Under the pieces are notes generated by a model, which saw only the letters and a list, made by a program, of their open reading frames with translations, ran no database searches and was not told where the DNA came from. Position numbers and translations under genes: made by a program. From the NCBI RefSeq assembly GCF_900113435.1, contig NZ_FOPG01000001.1:1054001-1118000 (forward strand): a stretch of 64,000 nucleotides of DNA. The letters are read 5' to 3'. This document shows, piece by piece, positions 16,936 to 25,781 of the stretch; position 1 is the first letter of the stretch; each line of letters begins with the position of its first letter. The stretch is from Sulfitobacter dubius. GTDB taxonomy: Bacteria > Pseudomonadota > Alphaproteobacteria > Rhodobacterales > Rhodobacteraceae.

Positions 16936-18282
16936 TTAGAGCGCCGGTCCGGGGCGGATGGGCGTGCCATCACTGAACCGGTCGGCGCGAAATCTGCTCA
17001 GATCATGCCCCGGCGCATCGCCCATGACCAGTGCGGCCAGCACACGTCCCATCCCCGGCCCGATGCCAAAGCCGTGCCCCGACATGCCCATGCCAATGAC
17101 GAGGCCCGGAATTTGAGCGCAATTATCCACCACCGGCACGATATCGGGCATTGTGTCGATCATCCCAGCCCAAGAGTTGCGCGCCGTGATCGGCGGCAGT
17201 TCAGGATAAAGCGCTGCAAATTGTTTTAGCACTTTGCGCAGTCGGCGGTGATCGGGCGCGGGATCAAGAATGCGCATCGCTTCAAACGGGCTGAAACTGT
17301 CAGCGGCCCAACGGCGCGGGGTGGTCCACGCGTCGGGAAACCCCTTTGGTGCCGACGCGCGGAACCGCTGGCCGAACGGGTTGTCGCGCAGTTGCGGCAG
17401 ATAATGGCGGAATGAGCGGAAGGCATCAGGGCCGATGTAAAGGTCCGGCGCCGCCCCCGGTGCCAGCGTATAGCCCCCATCGGCACGGCGGCGAAAGGCA
17501 AGACCAGCCTCGGCCACCGCACCTGCATGAACGTCTGGCAGCACATTGGTCGCGACCACGGATTCGCGCACCGAAAGCTGTGGCAGGCTGATCCCATGGG
17601 CGCGCAGGAACAGCGCCGACCATGCCCCGCCCGCCAGCACAACCGATGCTGTGCGGATCGCGCCGGCTTCGGTCACCACACCCGCGATGCGGCCAGCGGC
17701 GAGGTCGAGCTTGCGCACCGCGCAGTTTTCGATGATGCGAACGCCCTCCTTTACCGCCAAGGCCGCAAGGGCGGGCACCGCCGCCCAAGGCTCAGCACGC
17801 ATATCAGACGGGGTGACCAACGCTCCGGCATAGGTTTTGTTCAGCCCCGGAAAAGCACCGGCAACCTCATTCGCGTCCATCAATCGGCTGTCAATGCCAT
17901 GCGCGCCCGCATGGGGCAGCCAGTCGGCATAGCCCTGCATCTTAGCGTCCGAGCTTGCCAAATAGGTCACCCCGGTCTGTTTCAGACCAATATCGCGGTC
18001 CAATTGCGGGGCCAGTTCGCGCCAGAGTTTTGCCGCCTCGACCATGATCGGCAGTTCCGCCGGATCACGCCCTTGCTGGCGGATCCAGCCCCAATTGCGG
18101 CTGGATTGTTCGGCGGCAATGCGGCCCTTCTCCAAAAGCGTGACCTGTTTGCCTGCCCGCGCCAGAAACAGCGCCGTGCAAACGCCGATCACCCCGCCAC
18201 CAATCACCACGACCTCGCTCTCGCGCGGAGGGGTGCGGGGATAGCTGGCGGGGCTGGAGAGCGTGATAGGAAAGGAGGACAT
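16936..18282 (-). CDS. DAO-type FAD-dependent oxidoreductase
   Basis: The 448-residue flavoenzyme has the Rossmann motif VVVIGGGVIGVCTALFLARAG (about residues 26-46), then EQSSRNWGWIRQQGRDPAEL, and a C-terminal FAD-binding region ending SGHGFGIGPGMGRVLA. It belongs to the group with D-amino-acid, sarcosine and glycine oxidases or dehydrogenases. In this cluster it probably oxidises an amine released by the amidohydrolases; the substrate is unknown. ATG 18282 is chosen because AAGG lies about 8 bases upstream; ATGs at 18318-18321 would add 13 residues of no known role. Confidence 0.87.
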   Translation of the reverse strand: MSSFPITLSSPASYPRTPPRESEVVVIGGGVIGVCTALFLARAGKQVTLLEKGRIAAEQSSRNWGWIRQQGRDPAELPIMVEAAKLWRELAPQLDRDIGLKQTGVTYLASSDAKMQGYADWLPHAGAHGIDSRLMDANEVAGAFPGLNKTYAGALVTPSDMRAEPWAAVPALAALAVKEGVRIIENCAVRKLDLAAGRIAGVVTEAGAIRTASVVLAGGAWSALFLRAHGISLPQLSVRESVVATNVLPDVHAGAVAEAGLAFRRRADGGYTLAPGAAPDLYIGPDAFRSFRHYLPQLRDNPFGQRFRASAPKGFPDAWTTPRRWAADSFSPFEAMRILDPAPDHRRLRKVLKQFAALYPELPPITARNSWAGMIDTMPDIVPVVDNCAQIPGLVIGMGMSGHGFGIGPGMGRVLAALVMGDAPGHDLSRFRADRFSDGTPIRPGPAL

Positions 18283-18349
18283 GGCGCGGCCTTTAAGCTT
18301 TGGCCGCGCGAGCAGCATCAAGCGGCCGGAGGAAATTGCAGATCGTCTT

Positions 18350-18385
18350 GCCGGGTAGCGGGGGCAGCAGGCCCCCGCCCCCGGC
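18350..18385 (-). repeat. GC-rich stem-loop after the argE-like gene
   Basis: Directly after the argE-like stop on the minus strand, GCCGGG...CCCGGC encloses GCGGGGGC...GCCCCCGC around a five-base loop, with small bulges. No T-run follows, so it is not a classical terminator. It could protect the upstream mRNA or lower expression of the flavoenzyme and amidohydrolases. Confidence 0.6.
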
Positions 18386-19549
18386 TTAGCCTTGCAGACG
18401 GGTCAGCAATTTGCGCATGAAGGCATGGCCTGCCTCAAATTGCGCCACCTCGATGTATTCATTGGGCTGATGGGCCTGCGCGATGTCGCCGGGGCCGCAG
18501 ATCACAGCGGAATAACCCGCTTCCTGAAACTGTCCGGCCTCGGTGCCATAGCTGACCTTGTGGCTCGCGTTGTCGCCGGTGATCTGGCGCACGATCTGTT
18601 CGGCCTCGCCGTCTTTTTCAGGCTGCAATGCAGGTACATCAAATCGCGTCGATGTCTCAATGTAGGTCTCTGGCACCACGGCCTGCATCTGTTTTTCGAC
18701 CTCGCGCACCGCTTTGAGGTATGCCGTGCCCCATTTGTCTTTGTCCTCGCCCGGCACCACGCGGAAATCCATCGCAAACTTACAGTCTTTGGCGGTGATA
18801 TTATGCGCTGTGCCGCCTTCGATCACACCAACGTGGGCAGTGGTGAAAGGCGGATCGAACATCGCCGCTGTCTCTGACGGGCGGGCGGCCATATTGTCGC
18901 TGTTCACGTCGTTGGCCCATTCAATCAGTTTGGCCCCGGCCATGATCGCGTTGACCCCAGTGTGCAGCAGTGAGGAATGGACCTCAAATCCAACCAAATG
19001 CGTGTTAAAGCCAATGCCGCCTTTGTGCCCGGTTACAGCTTGCATGGTCGACGGCTCACCTACGATCACGGCAGAGCCCTTTGGCACCACACCTTGCATC
19101 GCTTGGATCATCGGCGGCGCCCCGGTGCAGCCGATCTCTTCGTCAAAGCTGAGTGCGATTTGCAGCGGGCGCTTCACTTCGGCGTAATGCGCCTCAACCA
19201 GTGTCCAGATCGCCAGCGCATCGAACCCCTTCATGTCGCAGGTGCCGCGTCCATAATAGCAACCATCGCGCTCGGTCACAGTGAAGGGGTCAGTCTCCCA
19301 CGGTTGGCCGTCGATCGGCACAACATCCGTATGGCCCGACAGCACCAACGCACCTTCTTCCCATGGGCCGACATGGGCAAAAAGCGCATGTTTGGGCTGG
19401 TCGGGATCGATGTAGCGGTGGCTTTCGATGCCGTGGCTAGAGAGGTAATCAGCCACCCAGTCGATCAGCGGGATGTTGGTTTCCCGCGACACGGTGGGAA
19501 AACTGATGAGTTTTTCCATCAGTTCAAACGGCGTCATGCGTTCGGTCAT
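18386..19549 (-). CDS. argE: Acetylornithine deacetylase-like M20 enzyme (ArgE family)
   Basis: The 387-residue cytoplasmic metallopeptidase has the ArgE-type motifs: metal-binding SGHTDVVPIDGQPWETDPF (about 70-88), the YGRGTCDMKGF metal bridge, the catalytic Glu in SFDEEIGCTGAP, and VGEPSTMQAVTGHKGG. ArgE removes the acetyl group from N-acetylornithine in arginine synthesis. Here it sits in a peptide uptake cluster with two amidohydrolases, so it may instead deacylate imported acyl amino acids. It starts 12 bases after the transporter ATPase gene. Confidence 0.87.
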   Translation of the reverse strand: MTERMTPFELMEKLISFPTVSRETNIPLIDWVADYLSSHGIESHRYIDPDQPKHALFAHVGPWEEGALVLSGHTDVVPIDGQPWETDPFTVTERDGCYYGRGTCDMKGFDALAIWTLVEAHYAEVKRPLQIALSFDEEIGCTGAPPMIQAMQGVVPKGSAVIVGEPSTMQAVTGHKGGIGFNTHLVGFEVHSSLLHTGVNAIMAGAKLIEWANDVNSDNMAARPSETAAMFDPPFTTAHVGVIEGGTAHNITAKDCKFAMDFRVVPGEDKDKWGTAYLKAVREVEKQMQAVVPETYIETSTRFDVPALQPEKDGEAEQIVRQITGDNASHKVSYGTEAGQFQEAGYSAVICGPGDIAQAHQPNEYIEVAQFEAGHAFMRKLLTRLQG

Positions 19550-19561
19550 TGGGGTCTTCCT

Positions 19562-21394
19562 TTAGTATCCGCTGTCTGTGGTCAGCACATGGTGGCCCGG
19601 CTCCACCTCTCTATACGTCGACGGCTCTGCCACATAGCTGGCAGGATGGATCGGCGATGGAATAGGTTTGAAATTCAAATCCTTCTCCGACTTCCGCCGC
19701 CGCGGGTCGGCGATGGGAACCGCCTTCATCAGAGCTTGGGTATAGGGGTGCTGCGGGTTTTCAAAGACACGTTGACGCGAGCCCAACTCGACGATGCGGC
19801 CCAGATACATGACGCCGACATAATGGCTCACCCGCTCAACCACCGCCATGTCATGGCTGATGAAGAGGAAGGACAGTTCCATCTCGGCTTGAAGCTCCAT
19901 CATCAAGTTCAGCACCTGCGCCTGTACAGACACATCAAGGGCCGAGACGGCCTCATCCGCGATGATCAGCTTGGGGTTCAACGCAAGCGCGCGGGCGATG
20001 GCGACGCGCTGGCGCTGACCGCCCGAGAGTTCATGCGGGAAGCGCCGCATAAAGCTGCGCGGCAATTCAACCCGGTCAAAAAGCATCTCGATCCGTTTGG
20101 TGATCTCCGCCCCTTTGAGCGTGGCGAAGTTGTGGATCGGTTCGGCCACCTGATCGGCCAACTGCATCTGCGGATTCAAAGACGCAAAGGGATCTTGGAA
20201 GATCATCTGCATATCCAGCCGCGCGGTGCGCAGGGCTTTTTGATCAAGCGCCATAACGTCGACACCGTCGAGGTTCACCTCCCCCGACATCGGCTCAACC
20301 AACCGCAAGATCGACCGACCAGCGGTGGATTTACCACAACCGGATTCGCCGACAAGGCTCAAGGTTTGGCCCTTATTGATGCTAAAGGACAGGTCTTCGA
20401 CGGCATGAACATTGGCCACGGTACGACGCAGGAAACCACCCTGAACCGGGAAGCGCGTGGTCAGGTTTTTGACCGACAGCAGCACTTCGTCGCGGCCTTT
20501 GATCGGCAGGATTTCTTTGTCTTCGGACCCCAGAAGCTTCATCGGTTCAGGATAGGGCTTGCCCGTCATTTCGCCCAATTTCGGAACAGCCGCGAGCAGG
20601 GCTTTGGTATAGGGGTGCTGCGGGTTCTCAAAGATTTCCTCGACCGTGCCCTCTTCGACCTTTTTGCCGCGGAACATGACGACCACACGGTCAGCCATCT
20701 GCGCCACCACGGCCATGTCATGGGTAATGAACATCACCGCCGTGCCAGTTTCGCGCTTCAGTCGGTCCATCAGCGCAAGGATCTCGGCCTGAATGGTAAC
20801 GTCGAGTGCGGTTGTCGGCTCATCCGCGATTAGTAGGCGCGGCTCGCAGGCCAGTGCCATGGCGATGACAACACGTTGACGCATACCACCCGACAGCTCA
20901 TGCGGGTATTGTTTTAGCCGCCGCTCAGGCTCGGGGATACGAACCTGCCGCATCAATTCCAGCGCGCGCGCCTCCGCTTCTTGGCGGGTCATGTTCAAAT
21001 GCAGGCGCAGACCTTCTGTCATCTGCTTGCCGATTGTGAACACCGGGTTCAGCGCGGTCATCGGCTCTTGGAAGATCATACCGATCTCATTGCCGCGAAT
21101 CTTGCGCATCAGACTGCCGCTGCTGGCTGCCAGATCGATCTGGCCCTTTTCACCGCGCTCAAAAAGCAGGCGACCGCCTGCTATTTCACCGCCGCCATAT
21201 TCAACAAGCCGCATCAGGGACAGCGAAGACACCGATTTGCCCGACCCTGATTCCCCGACCACGCAAACCGTCTCTCCGGGATTGATGTCAAAACTGACGT
21301 CCTCAACGCCCACAACCGGGCCGTCTTTGGTCTGAAATTCGACGCGCAGGCCCTGAATTTGGGCGATTGGCGCCTCGTTTGTGTGATCCAGCAT
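19562..21394 (-). CDS. Dipeptide/oligopeptide ABC transporter ATPase (fused double NBD)
   Basis: The 610-residue protein fuses two ABC ATPase domains that in many bacteria are separate (DppD and DppF). The N-terminal half has Walker A GESGSGKS (residues 47-54), LSGGMRQRV and Walker B LLIADEPTTALDV. The C-terminal half has GESGCGKSTAGR, LSGGQRQRVAIARAL and LIIADEAVSALDV; the Glu-to-Asp-Glu-Ala variant is normal for DppF. Each half is followed by the oligopeptide-type C-terminal extension (NPQHPYTKALLAAVP; NPQHPYTQALMKAVP). It powers the importer encoded divergently at 21708-25574. Confidence 0.93.
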   Translation of the reverse strand: MLDHTNEAPIAQIQGLRVEFQTKDGPVVGVEDVSFDINPGETVCVVGESGSGKSVSSLSLMRLVEYGGGEIAGGRLLFERGEKGQIDLAASSGSLMRKIRGNEIGMIFQEPMTALNPVFTIGKQMTEGLRLHLNMTRQEAEARALELMRQVRIPEPERRLKQYPHELSGGMRQRVVIAMALACEPRLLIADEPTTALDVTIQAEILALMDRLKRETGTAVMFITHDMAVVAQMADRVVVMFRGKKVEEGTVEEIFENPQHPYTKALLAAVPKLGEMTGKPYPEPMKLLGSEDKEILPIKGRDEVLLSVKNLTTRFPVQGGFLRRTVANVHAVEDLSFSINKGQTLSLVGESGCGKSTAGRSILRLVEPMSGEVNLDGVDVMALDQKALRTARLDMQMIFQDPFASLNPQMQLADQVAEPIHNFATLKGAEITKRIEMLFDRVELPRSFMRRFPHELSGGQRQRVAIARALALNPKLIIADEAVSALDVSVQAQVLNLMMELQAEMELSFLFISHDMAVVERVSHYVGVMYLGRIVELGSRQRVFENPQHPYTQALMKAVPIADPRRRKSEKDLNFKPIPSPIHPASYVAEPSTYREVEPGHHVLTTDSGY

Positions 21395-21707
21395 CTGTTT
21401 CCCTGTTGTTTTTATTGGCTCAGATTTCGCCTGACGCTACGGCGGATTTGATAAGACTGTCAAACCTGACGCGCGGGCGTTGGTCTTTGTCATAAATGCG
21501 CCATGTCCGGCCTTGCAATTTTCGGCAAACCTGTTTCGATATGCCCCATGCGGTTTGGAAAGAGCGCTTCGATCACAGGTTGAATATTACTTGTTTTGTT
21601 ATGTTTAGCTGGTGAAGCTCATGTTCTTTCCGGGGCGACAACAACAAGGCGGGGGCAATCCCGTCGACAATAAGTGGCACGTCCACGTGTCCAACATGGA
21701 GTAAGAT
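21395..21707. promoter_or_regulatory. Divergent intergenic region between importer half-operons
   Basis: This 313-base gap drives the ATPase gene leftward and the binding-protein gene rightward, so it should hold both promoters. It includes an AT-rich stretch at about 21581-21603 and a small inverted repeat CACGT-CC-ACGTG at 21678-21689 in the binding-protein leader. The binding-protein ribosome site GGAG lies at 21698-21701, six bases before ATG. I see no gene, RNA or clear regulator motif in it. Confidence 0.5.
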
Positions 21708-23429
21708 ATGAAATTGAAAACCCTATTGATGGGGGCTGTCGCATCGACTGCGTTTGCCCCCATGGCCTTTGCCGAAGCCCATGAGGGCGAGCGCGGCCGC
21801 GATGGTGAAGTCAAAGTTATTTATTGGCAGGCACCGTCGATCCTGAACCCCTATCTGTCCTCGGGCACCAAAGATGTTGAGGCCTCCTCGTTGGTTCTTG
21901 AACCGCTTGGCCGTTATGACGAAACCGGCGCGCTGGTGCCCTATTTGGCCACCGAAATCCCGACGCTTGAAAACGGCGGCGTGAGCGAAGACCTCAAGAC
22001 CATCACATGGAAGCTGAAAGACGGGCTGCTATGGTCTGACGGCACGCCCTTCACCGCGAATGACGTCAAATTCACCGCTGATTACTGCATGAATCCCGAA
22101 GGCGGCTGCGCGCAGTTGGCGAAATTCGAAGGCGTTTCTTCGGTTGAGGTGATCGACGACCAGACGGTCAAGGTGACCTTCTCTGAGCCGATGCCAAACC
22201 CCTATGGCCCCTTCATGGGCGGCCAATCCCCCATCATTCAGGCGGCACAGTTTGCTGATTGTACCGGCGCCAAGGCGCCCGAGTGTACCGAAGCCAACTT
22301 TAACCCCATCGGCACCGGCCCTTTCACCGTAACAGAATTCCGTCCCAATGACGTAATCACCATGGCCGCCAACGAAAACTTCCGCGACGCAGGCAAACCC
22401 GCCTTCGCGACGCTGACTTTCAAAGGCGGCGGTGACGCGACTGCCGCGGGTCGTGCCGTGATGGAAACGGGTGAGTTTGACTACGCATGGAACCTGCAAT
22501 TGGCCCCCGATGTCATCGCCAAGATGGCCGAAGGCGGCAAGGGCAAGCCCATGTCGGCATTCGGCACGTTGGTTGAGCGTCTTGAGCTGAACATGACCGA
22601 TGCCTCGCCAGACCTTCCAGAAGGTGAACGCGCCACAGCTAAACATCCGCACCCGATCCTGAGCGATGAGAAAGTCCGCCGGGCGCTCTCCATGGCGATC
22701 GACCGCGAACTGCTGGTCGAGGTCGGCTACGGCCAAGCAGGCCGCGCCACCTGCAACATGGTGCCTGCGCCTGAGCTTTACGCGTCGGACAATACCGACT
22801 GCCTGACCCAAGACATCGAAGGCGCCAAGGCGCTCTTGGACGAAGCGGGCTGGACCGACACAGATGGCGACGGTGTACGTGACAAGGACGGCGAAAAGCT
22901 GGCCCTGCTCTACCAAACTTCCACCAACGCCGTTCGTCAGGACTTCCAAGCGCTGATCAAGGATTGGTGGAGCCAGATCGGTGTTGAAACCGAATTGCGC
23001 AACATCGATTCTTCAGTCTTCTTCGGTGGCGACCCCGGTTCGACCGACACGTTCCAGCGTTTCTATGCAGACGTTGAAATGTACGCCAACAACTTCGATG
23101 GCACCGACCCGCAAAGCTACCTTGCTCAGCGGACCTGCGCCAAGTTCCCAAGCCCGGAAACACAGTGGCAAGGTGAGAACATCAACCGCTTCTGTAACGA
23201 AGAGTATGATGCGATGGTGGCCGAACTGGGCCGCACCGGCGAAATGGAAAAGCGTGGCGAACTGGCCAAAAAGCTGAACGACATGCTGACCAAGGACAGC
23301 TACTCGATCCTGCCGCTGGTTGACCGTGGTCGCGTCTCGGCTGCCTCCAACACCCTTGGTGGCGTTGTGCTGAACACATGGGACTCCGAGCTGTGGAATG
23401 CCGCCGATTGGTACCGCATGGAAGAGTGA
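21708..23429 (+). CDS. Peptide ABC transporter substrate-binding protein (SBP_bac_5)
   Basis: The 573-residue periplasmic protein has a Sec signal peptide (MKLKTLLMGAVASTAFAPMAFA), then the family-5 binding fold: ILNPYLSSGTKD, TWKLKDGLLWSDGTPFTANDV, FRPNDVITMAANENFRDAGKP and EKVRRALSMAIDRELLVEVGYG. It delivers the substrate to the permeases encoded next. Several Cys pairs (CMNPEGGC; CTGAKAPEC) probably form disulfides. The substrate may be peptides, acylated amino acids or opine-like compounds, judging by the enzymes in the divergent operon; this is inference. Confidence 0.93.
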   Translation: MKLKTLLMGAVASTAFAPMAFAEAHEGERGRDGEVKVIYWQAPSILNPYLSSGTKDVEASSLVLEPLGRYDETGALVPYLATEIPTLENGGVSEDLKTITWKLKDGLLWSDGTPFTANDVKFTADYCMNPEGGCAQLAKFEGVSSVEVIDDQTVKVTFSEPMPNPYGPFMGGQSPIIQAAQFADCTGAKAPECTEANFNPIGTGPFTVTEFRPNDVITMAANENFRDAGKPAFATLTFKGGGDATAAGRAVMETGEFDYAWNLQLAPDVIAKMAEGGKGKPMSAFGTLVERLELNMTDASPDLPEGERATAKHPHPILSDEKVRRALSMAIDRELLVEVGYGQAGRATCNMVPAPELYASDNTDCLTQDIEGAKALLDEAGWTDTDGDGVRDKDGEKLALLYQTSTNAVRQDFQALIKDWWSQIGVETELRNIDSSVFFGGDPGSTDTFQRFYADVEMYANNFDGTDPQSYLAQRTCAKFPSPETQWQGENINRFCNEEYDAMVAELGRTGEMEKRGELAKKLNDMLTKDSYSILPLVDRGRVSAASNTLGGVVLNTWDSELWNAADWYRMEE

Positions 23430-23438
23430 TCTAGGACG

Positions 23439-23502
23439 GAGGCGCGGCATACTGCGCCTCTCTTCACCGACCTTCGGGGGTGTGCGACATCCGCACGCCC
23501 CC
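23439..23502 (+). repeat. Two tandem stem-loops between binding-protein and permease genes
   Basis: The first pairs GAGGCGC (23439-23445) with GCGCCTC (23454-23460). The second pairs GGGGGTGTGCG (23476-23486) with CGCACGCCCCC (23492-23502) around ACATC, with one G-T pair. No T-run follows. Hairpins here are common in ABC operons and usually raise the binding protein over the permeases. Confidence 0.7.
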
Positions 23503-23545
23503 TATCGCCCCCACCCCCACAGACTGACTTACAAAGGCGACGCCC

Positions 23546-24583
23546 ATGTTGACCTTCACCATCCGACGACTTCTTTTGTCGATCCCGACGCTTTTGTTTA
23601 TCAGCCTGGTGATTTTCCTGCTGCTACAACTCGCCCCCGGCGACCCGATGGCCCAAGTGCCGCTGACGGTCCCGCCAGAGGTGAAAGAAAAGATGCGCGA
23701 GGCGCTCGGCCTCGGACAGCCGATCCATATCCAATACTGGAAATGGCTGGTTCAGGTCTTCTGGATCGAGCCGCAGGTCTTCATCGACTATCTGACCAAC
23801 CGTTCCACGCTGTTCGGCTGGCTGCCTGACACCGCCCTATCAGAGGGCAAGCTGCGCGTGATCTCTTGGCAGACCCGCTCCCCGGTGATGGACATCGTGA
23901 TCCAGCGGATGCCGCAGACCCTCTGGGTCGTGGGGCTGGCCTATATTGTGGGCATCGTTATCGCCATCCCGATTGGCATCTATTCCGCCTACCGCCATTA
24001 CTCGGTCTTCGATCAGGCCGGGACATTCATCACCATGGTCGGCTTTTCGATCCCGCCCTTTTTCACCGGCCCGCTGTTGATCGTGATCTTCTCGGTTACG
24101 CTTGGCTGGCTGCCGTCGATCTATGACACCACCCATGTCGTGAACGACTGGGCCAGCTTTAAGGTGCAGTTCATGCAGATGATTATGCCCGTCATGGTGC
24201 TGGCGCTGCAAACCACGGCGCAGATCAGCCGCTACATGCGCGGTGCCATGCTCGACAACCTCAACCAAGACTACGTGCGCACTGCTCGCGCCAAAGGGCT
24301 GAAGGAGAGCGTCGTCGTCATGGTCCATGTGCTGCGCAACTCGATGATCCCGGTGGTCACTATCATCGCGCTTGGGATGCCCGCCATCTTTGGCGGCGCC
24401 ATCATCACCGAGAACGTCTTCAAGGTGAATGGCATCGGCCAGCTTCTGTTGACCGCGCTGCGTGCCAACGATCTGCCCATGGTGATGACCCTAACCTTTA
24501 TCTTTGCGGTGTTGATCGTTCTGTTCAACCTGATCGCAGATATCCTCTACGGCCTGCTTGACCCAAGGATCCGTTATGACTGA
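23546..24583 (+). CDS. Peptide ABC transporter permease, DppB type
   Basis: The 345-residue inner-membrane protein has a first helix at RRLLLSIPTLLFISLVIFLLLQLAPGDP, the DppB hallmark, and about five more membrane segments after residue 125. The cytoplasmic EAA loop contacting the ATPase is RTARAKGLKESVVVMVHVLRNSMIP. With the DppC-type partner it forms the translocation channel. The ATG is preceded by AAAGGCGACGCCC. Its last codons overlap the next gene by eight bases. Confidence 0.93.
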   Translation: MLTFTIRRLLLSIPTLLFISLVIFLLLQLAPGDPMAQVPLTVPPEVKEKMREALGLGQPIHIQYWKWLVQVFWIEPQVFIDYLTNRSTLFGWLPDTALSEGKLRVISWQTRSPVMDIVIQRMPQTLWVVGLAYIVGIVIAIPIGIYSAYRHYSVFDQAGTFITMVGFSIPPFFTGPLLIVIFSVTLGWLPSIYDTTHVVNDWASFKVQFMQMIMPVMVLALQTTAQISRYMRGAMLDNLNQDYVRTARAKGLKESVVVMVHVLRNSMIPVVTIIALGMPAIFGGAIITENVFKVNGIGQLLLTALRANDLPMVMTLTFIFAVLIVLFNLIADILYGLLDPRIRYD

Positions 24584-25574
24584 GCAACCCATTCCCGCCA
24601 GCCCGGTCGAAGCCGACCTCGAATTCATGAAAGCCCTGCAAGACAAGGGCCCGCAGAAGCCGCCGCGCAGCCAGTGGCGCGATGTTTGGGACCAGTTCCG
24701 CAAGCACAAGGGTGCGCTCTTTGGCGGCTCCTTCCTGATCTTCATCACGCTTGCGGTGATCTTTGGCCCCTATATCTGGGACATTGACGCCAAGAAACTG
24801 GACATTCGCAACAAGGATTGGCGGCCGATCTATACGCTCTTGTGGGACGGTGACGCCAAGGCAGGCTGGATTCACCCCTTCGGCACCGACCAATTGGGCC
24901 GCGACATCCTTGCGCAGATGCTCTTTGGCGGGCGCGTGTCGATGGCCGTGGGCTGGATGGCCATGGCGCTGGCGCTGATTATCGGTACAGCAATCGGCGT
25001 GCTTTCGGGCTTCTTCAAGCGGATGGACTTCTGGCTCATGCGCTTCACCGACCTGATCCTGAGCCTGCCAATTCTGCCATTGGTGCTCTTAGCCGTGACA
25101 CTCTTCGGGCAACCGCTGCGATCTCAGTTCGGCCCTGAGGGCGGCATGTTCATCCTCATTGTTTCGGTCATCAGCCTGACCTCATGGATGCAGACGGCGC
25201 GGATCGTGCGCGGCGACATTCTGGCGCTGAAAGAGCGTGAGTTCATCCTTGCCGCCCGCTCCATCGGCACCACACCGGGCAAGATTATCCGCCGGCACCT
25301 GCTGCCCAACGTGATCTCGCCGATCATGGTTTCGGCCACGCTGGGTCTGGCCACGGCGATCATCACCGAAAGCGCGCTAAGCTTTTTGGGCGTCGGCTTC
25401 CCCTCGGACTTCCCGACATGGGGCAAGCAACTGGCCGACGCAGTGGACCGGATGCAGGAGTTCCCCGAGCGCGTGATGCTGCCTGGCATCGCCATCTCGC
25501 TGACCGTGCTGGCGGTGAACTACCTTGGCGACGGTCTGCGCGACGCGCTTGATCCGCGCATTCGCGGACGCTGA
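24576..25574 (+). CDS. Peptide ABC transporter permease, DppC type
   Basis: The 332-residue inner-membrane protein starts with a cytoplasmic N-tail, then a first helix around ALFGGSFLIFITLAVIFGPYIW, the periplasmic FGTDQLGRDILAQMLFGGRVS motif characteristic of DppC/OppC, and five further helices. The EAA loop is LAARSIGTTPGKIIRRHLLPN. The start is ATG 24576, with AAGGA six bases upstream; an in-frame TTG at 24558 is less likely. It overlaps the DppB-type gene by eight bases and closes the transporter operon. Confidence 0.93.
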   Translation: MTEQPIPASPVEADLEFMKALQDKGPQKPPRSQWRDVWDQFRKHKGALFGGSFLIFITLAVIFGPYIWDIDAKKLDIRNKDWRPIYTLLWDGDAKAGWIHPFGTDQLGRDILAQMLFGGRVSMAVGWMAMALALIIGTAIGVLSGFFKRMDFWLMRFTDLILSLPILPLVLLAVTLFGQPLRSQFGPEGGMFILIVSVISLTSWMQTARIVRGDILALKEREFILAARSIGTTPGKIIRRHLLPNVISPIMVSATLGLATAIITESALSFLGVGFPSDFPTWGKQLADAVDRMQEFPERVMLPGIAISLTVLAVNYLGDGLRDALDPRIRGR

Positions 25575-25590
25575 GCCAAATAAGGACCGA

Positions 25591-25626
25591 CCGGCCCCTG
25601 CCCATCGCGATGGGGACCGGTTGTTT
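25591..25626 (+). terminator. Likely terminator after the permease operon
   Basis: A hairpin core CCCATCG/CGATGGG sits at 25601-25614, with an outer CCGG/CCGG pair across an internal loop and a short T-rich tail (TTGTTT). It starts 16 bases after the DppC-type stop. The tail is weak, so termination strength is uncertain. Confidence 0.5.
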
Positions 25627-25781
25627 CGCGGCCCCTGACGCAGGGTGAACAGCGTCGCCTATTTTTCCATCGAAACAGAAAAAATTTCGCTGACGCCGGT
25701 GGCCCCAACGTCAGCTTTCACTTGATTGTGACCCCCAGCCCCTCCAAATGGGAAATAATTCCGTTTTTGAGGGTTTTCGCG

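Noticed and set aside
18977..20833. A 618-codon plus-strand frame over argE-like and ATPase genes.
   Set aside because: It is antisense to clear genes with motifs, and its composition is Arg/His-rich like a shadow frame.
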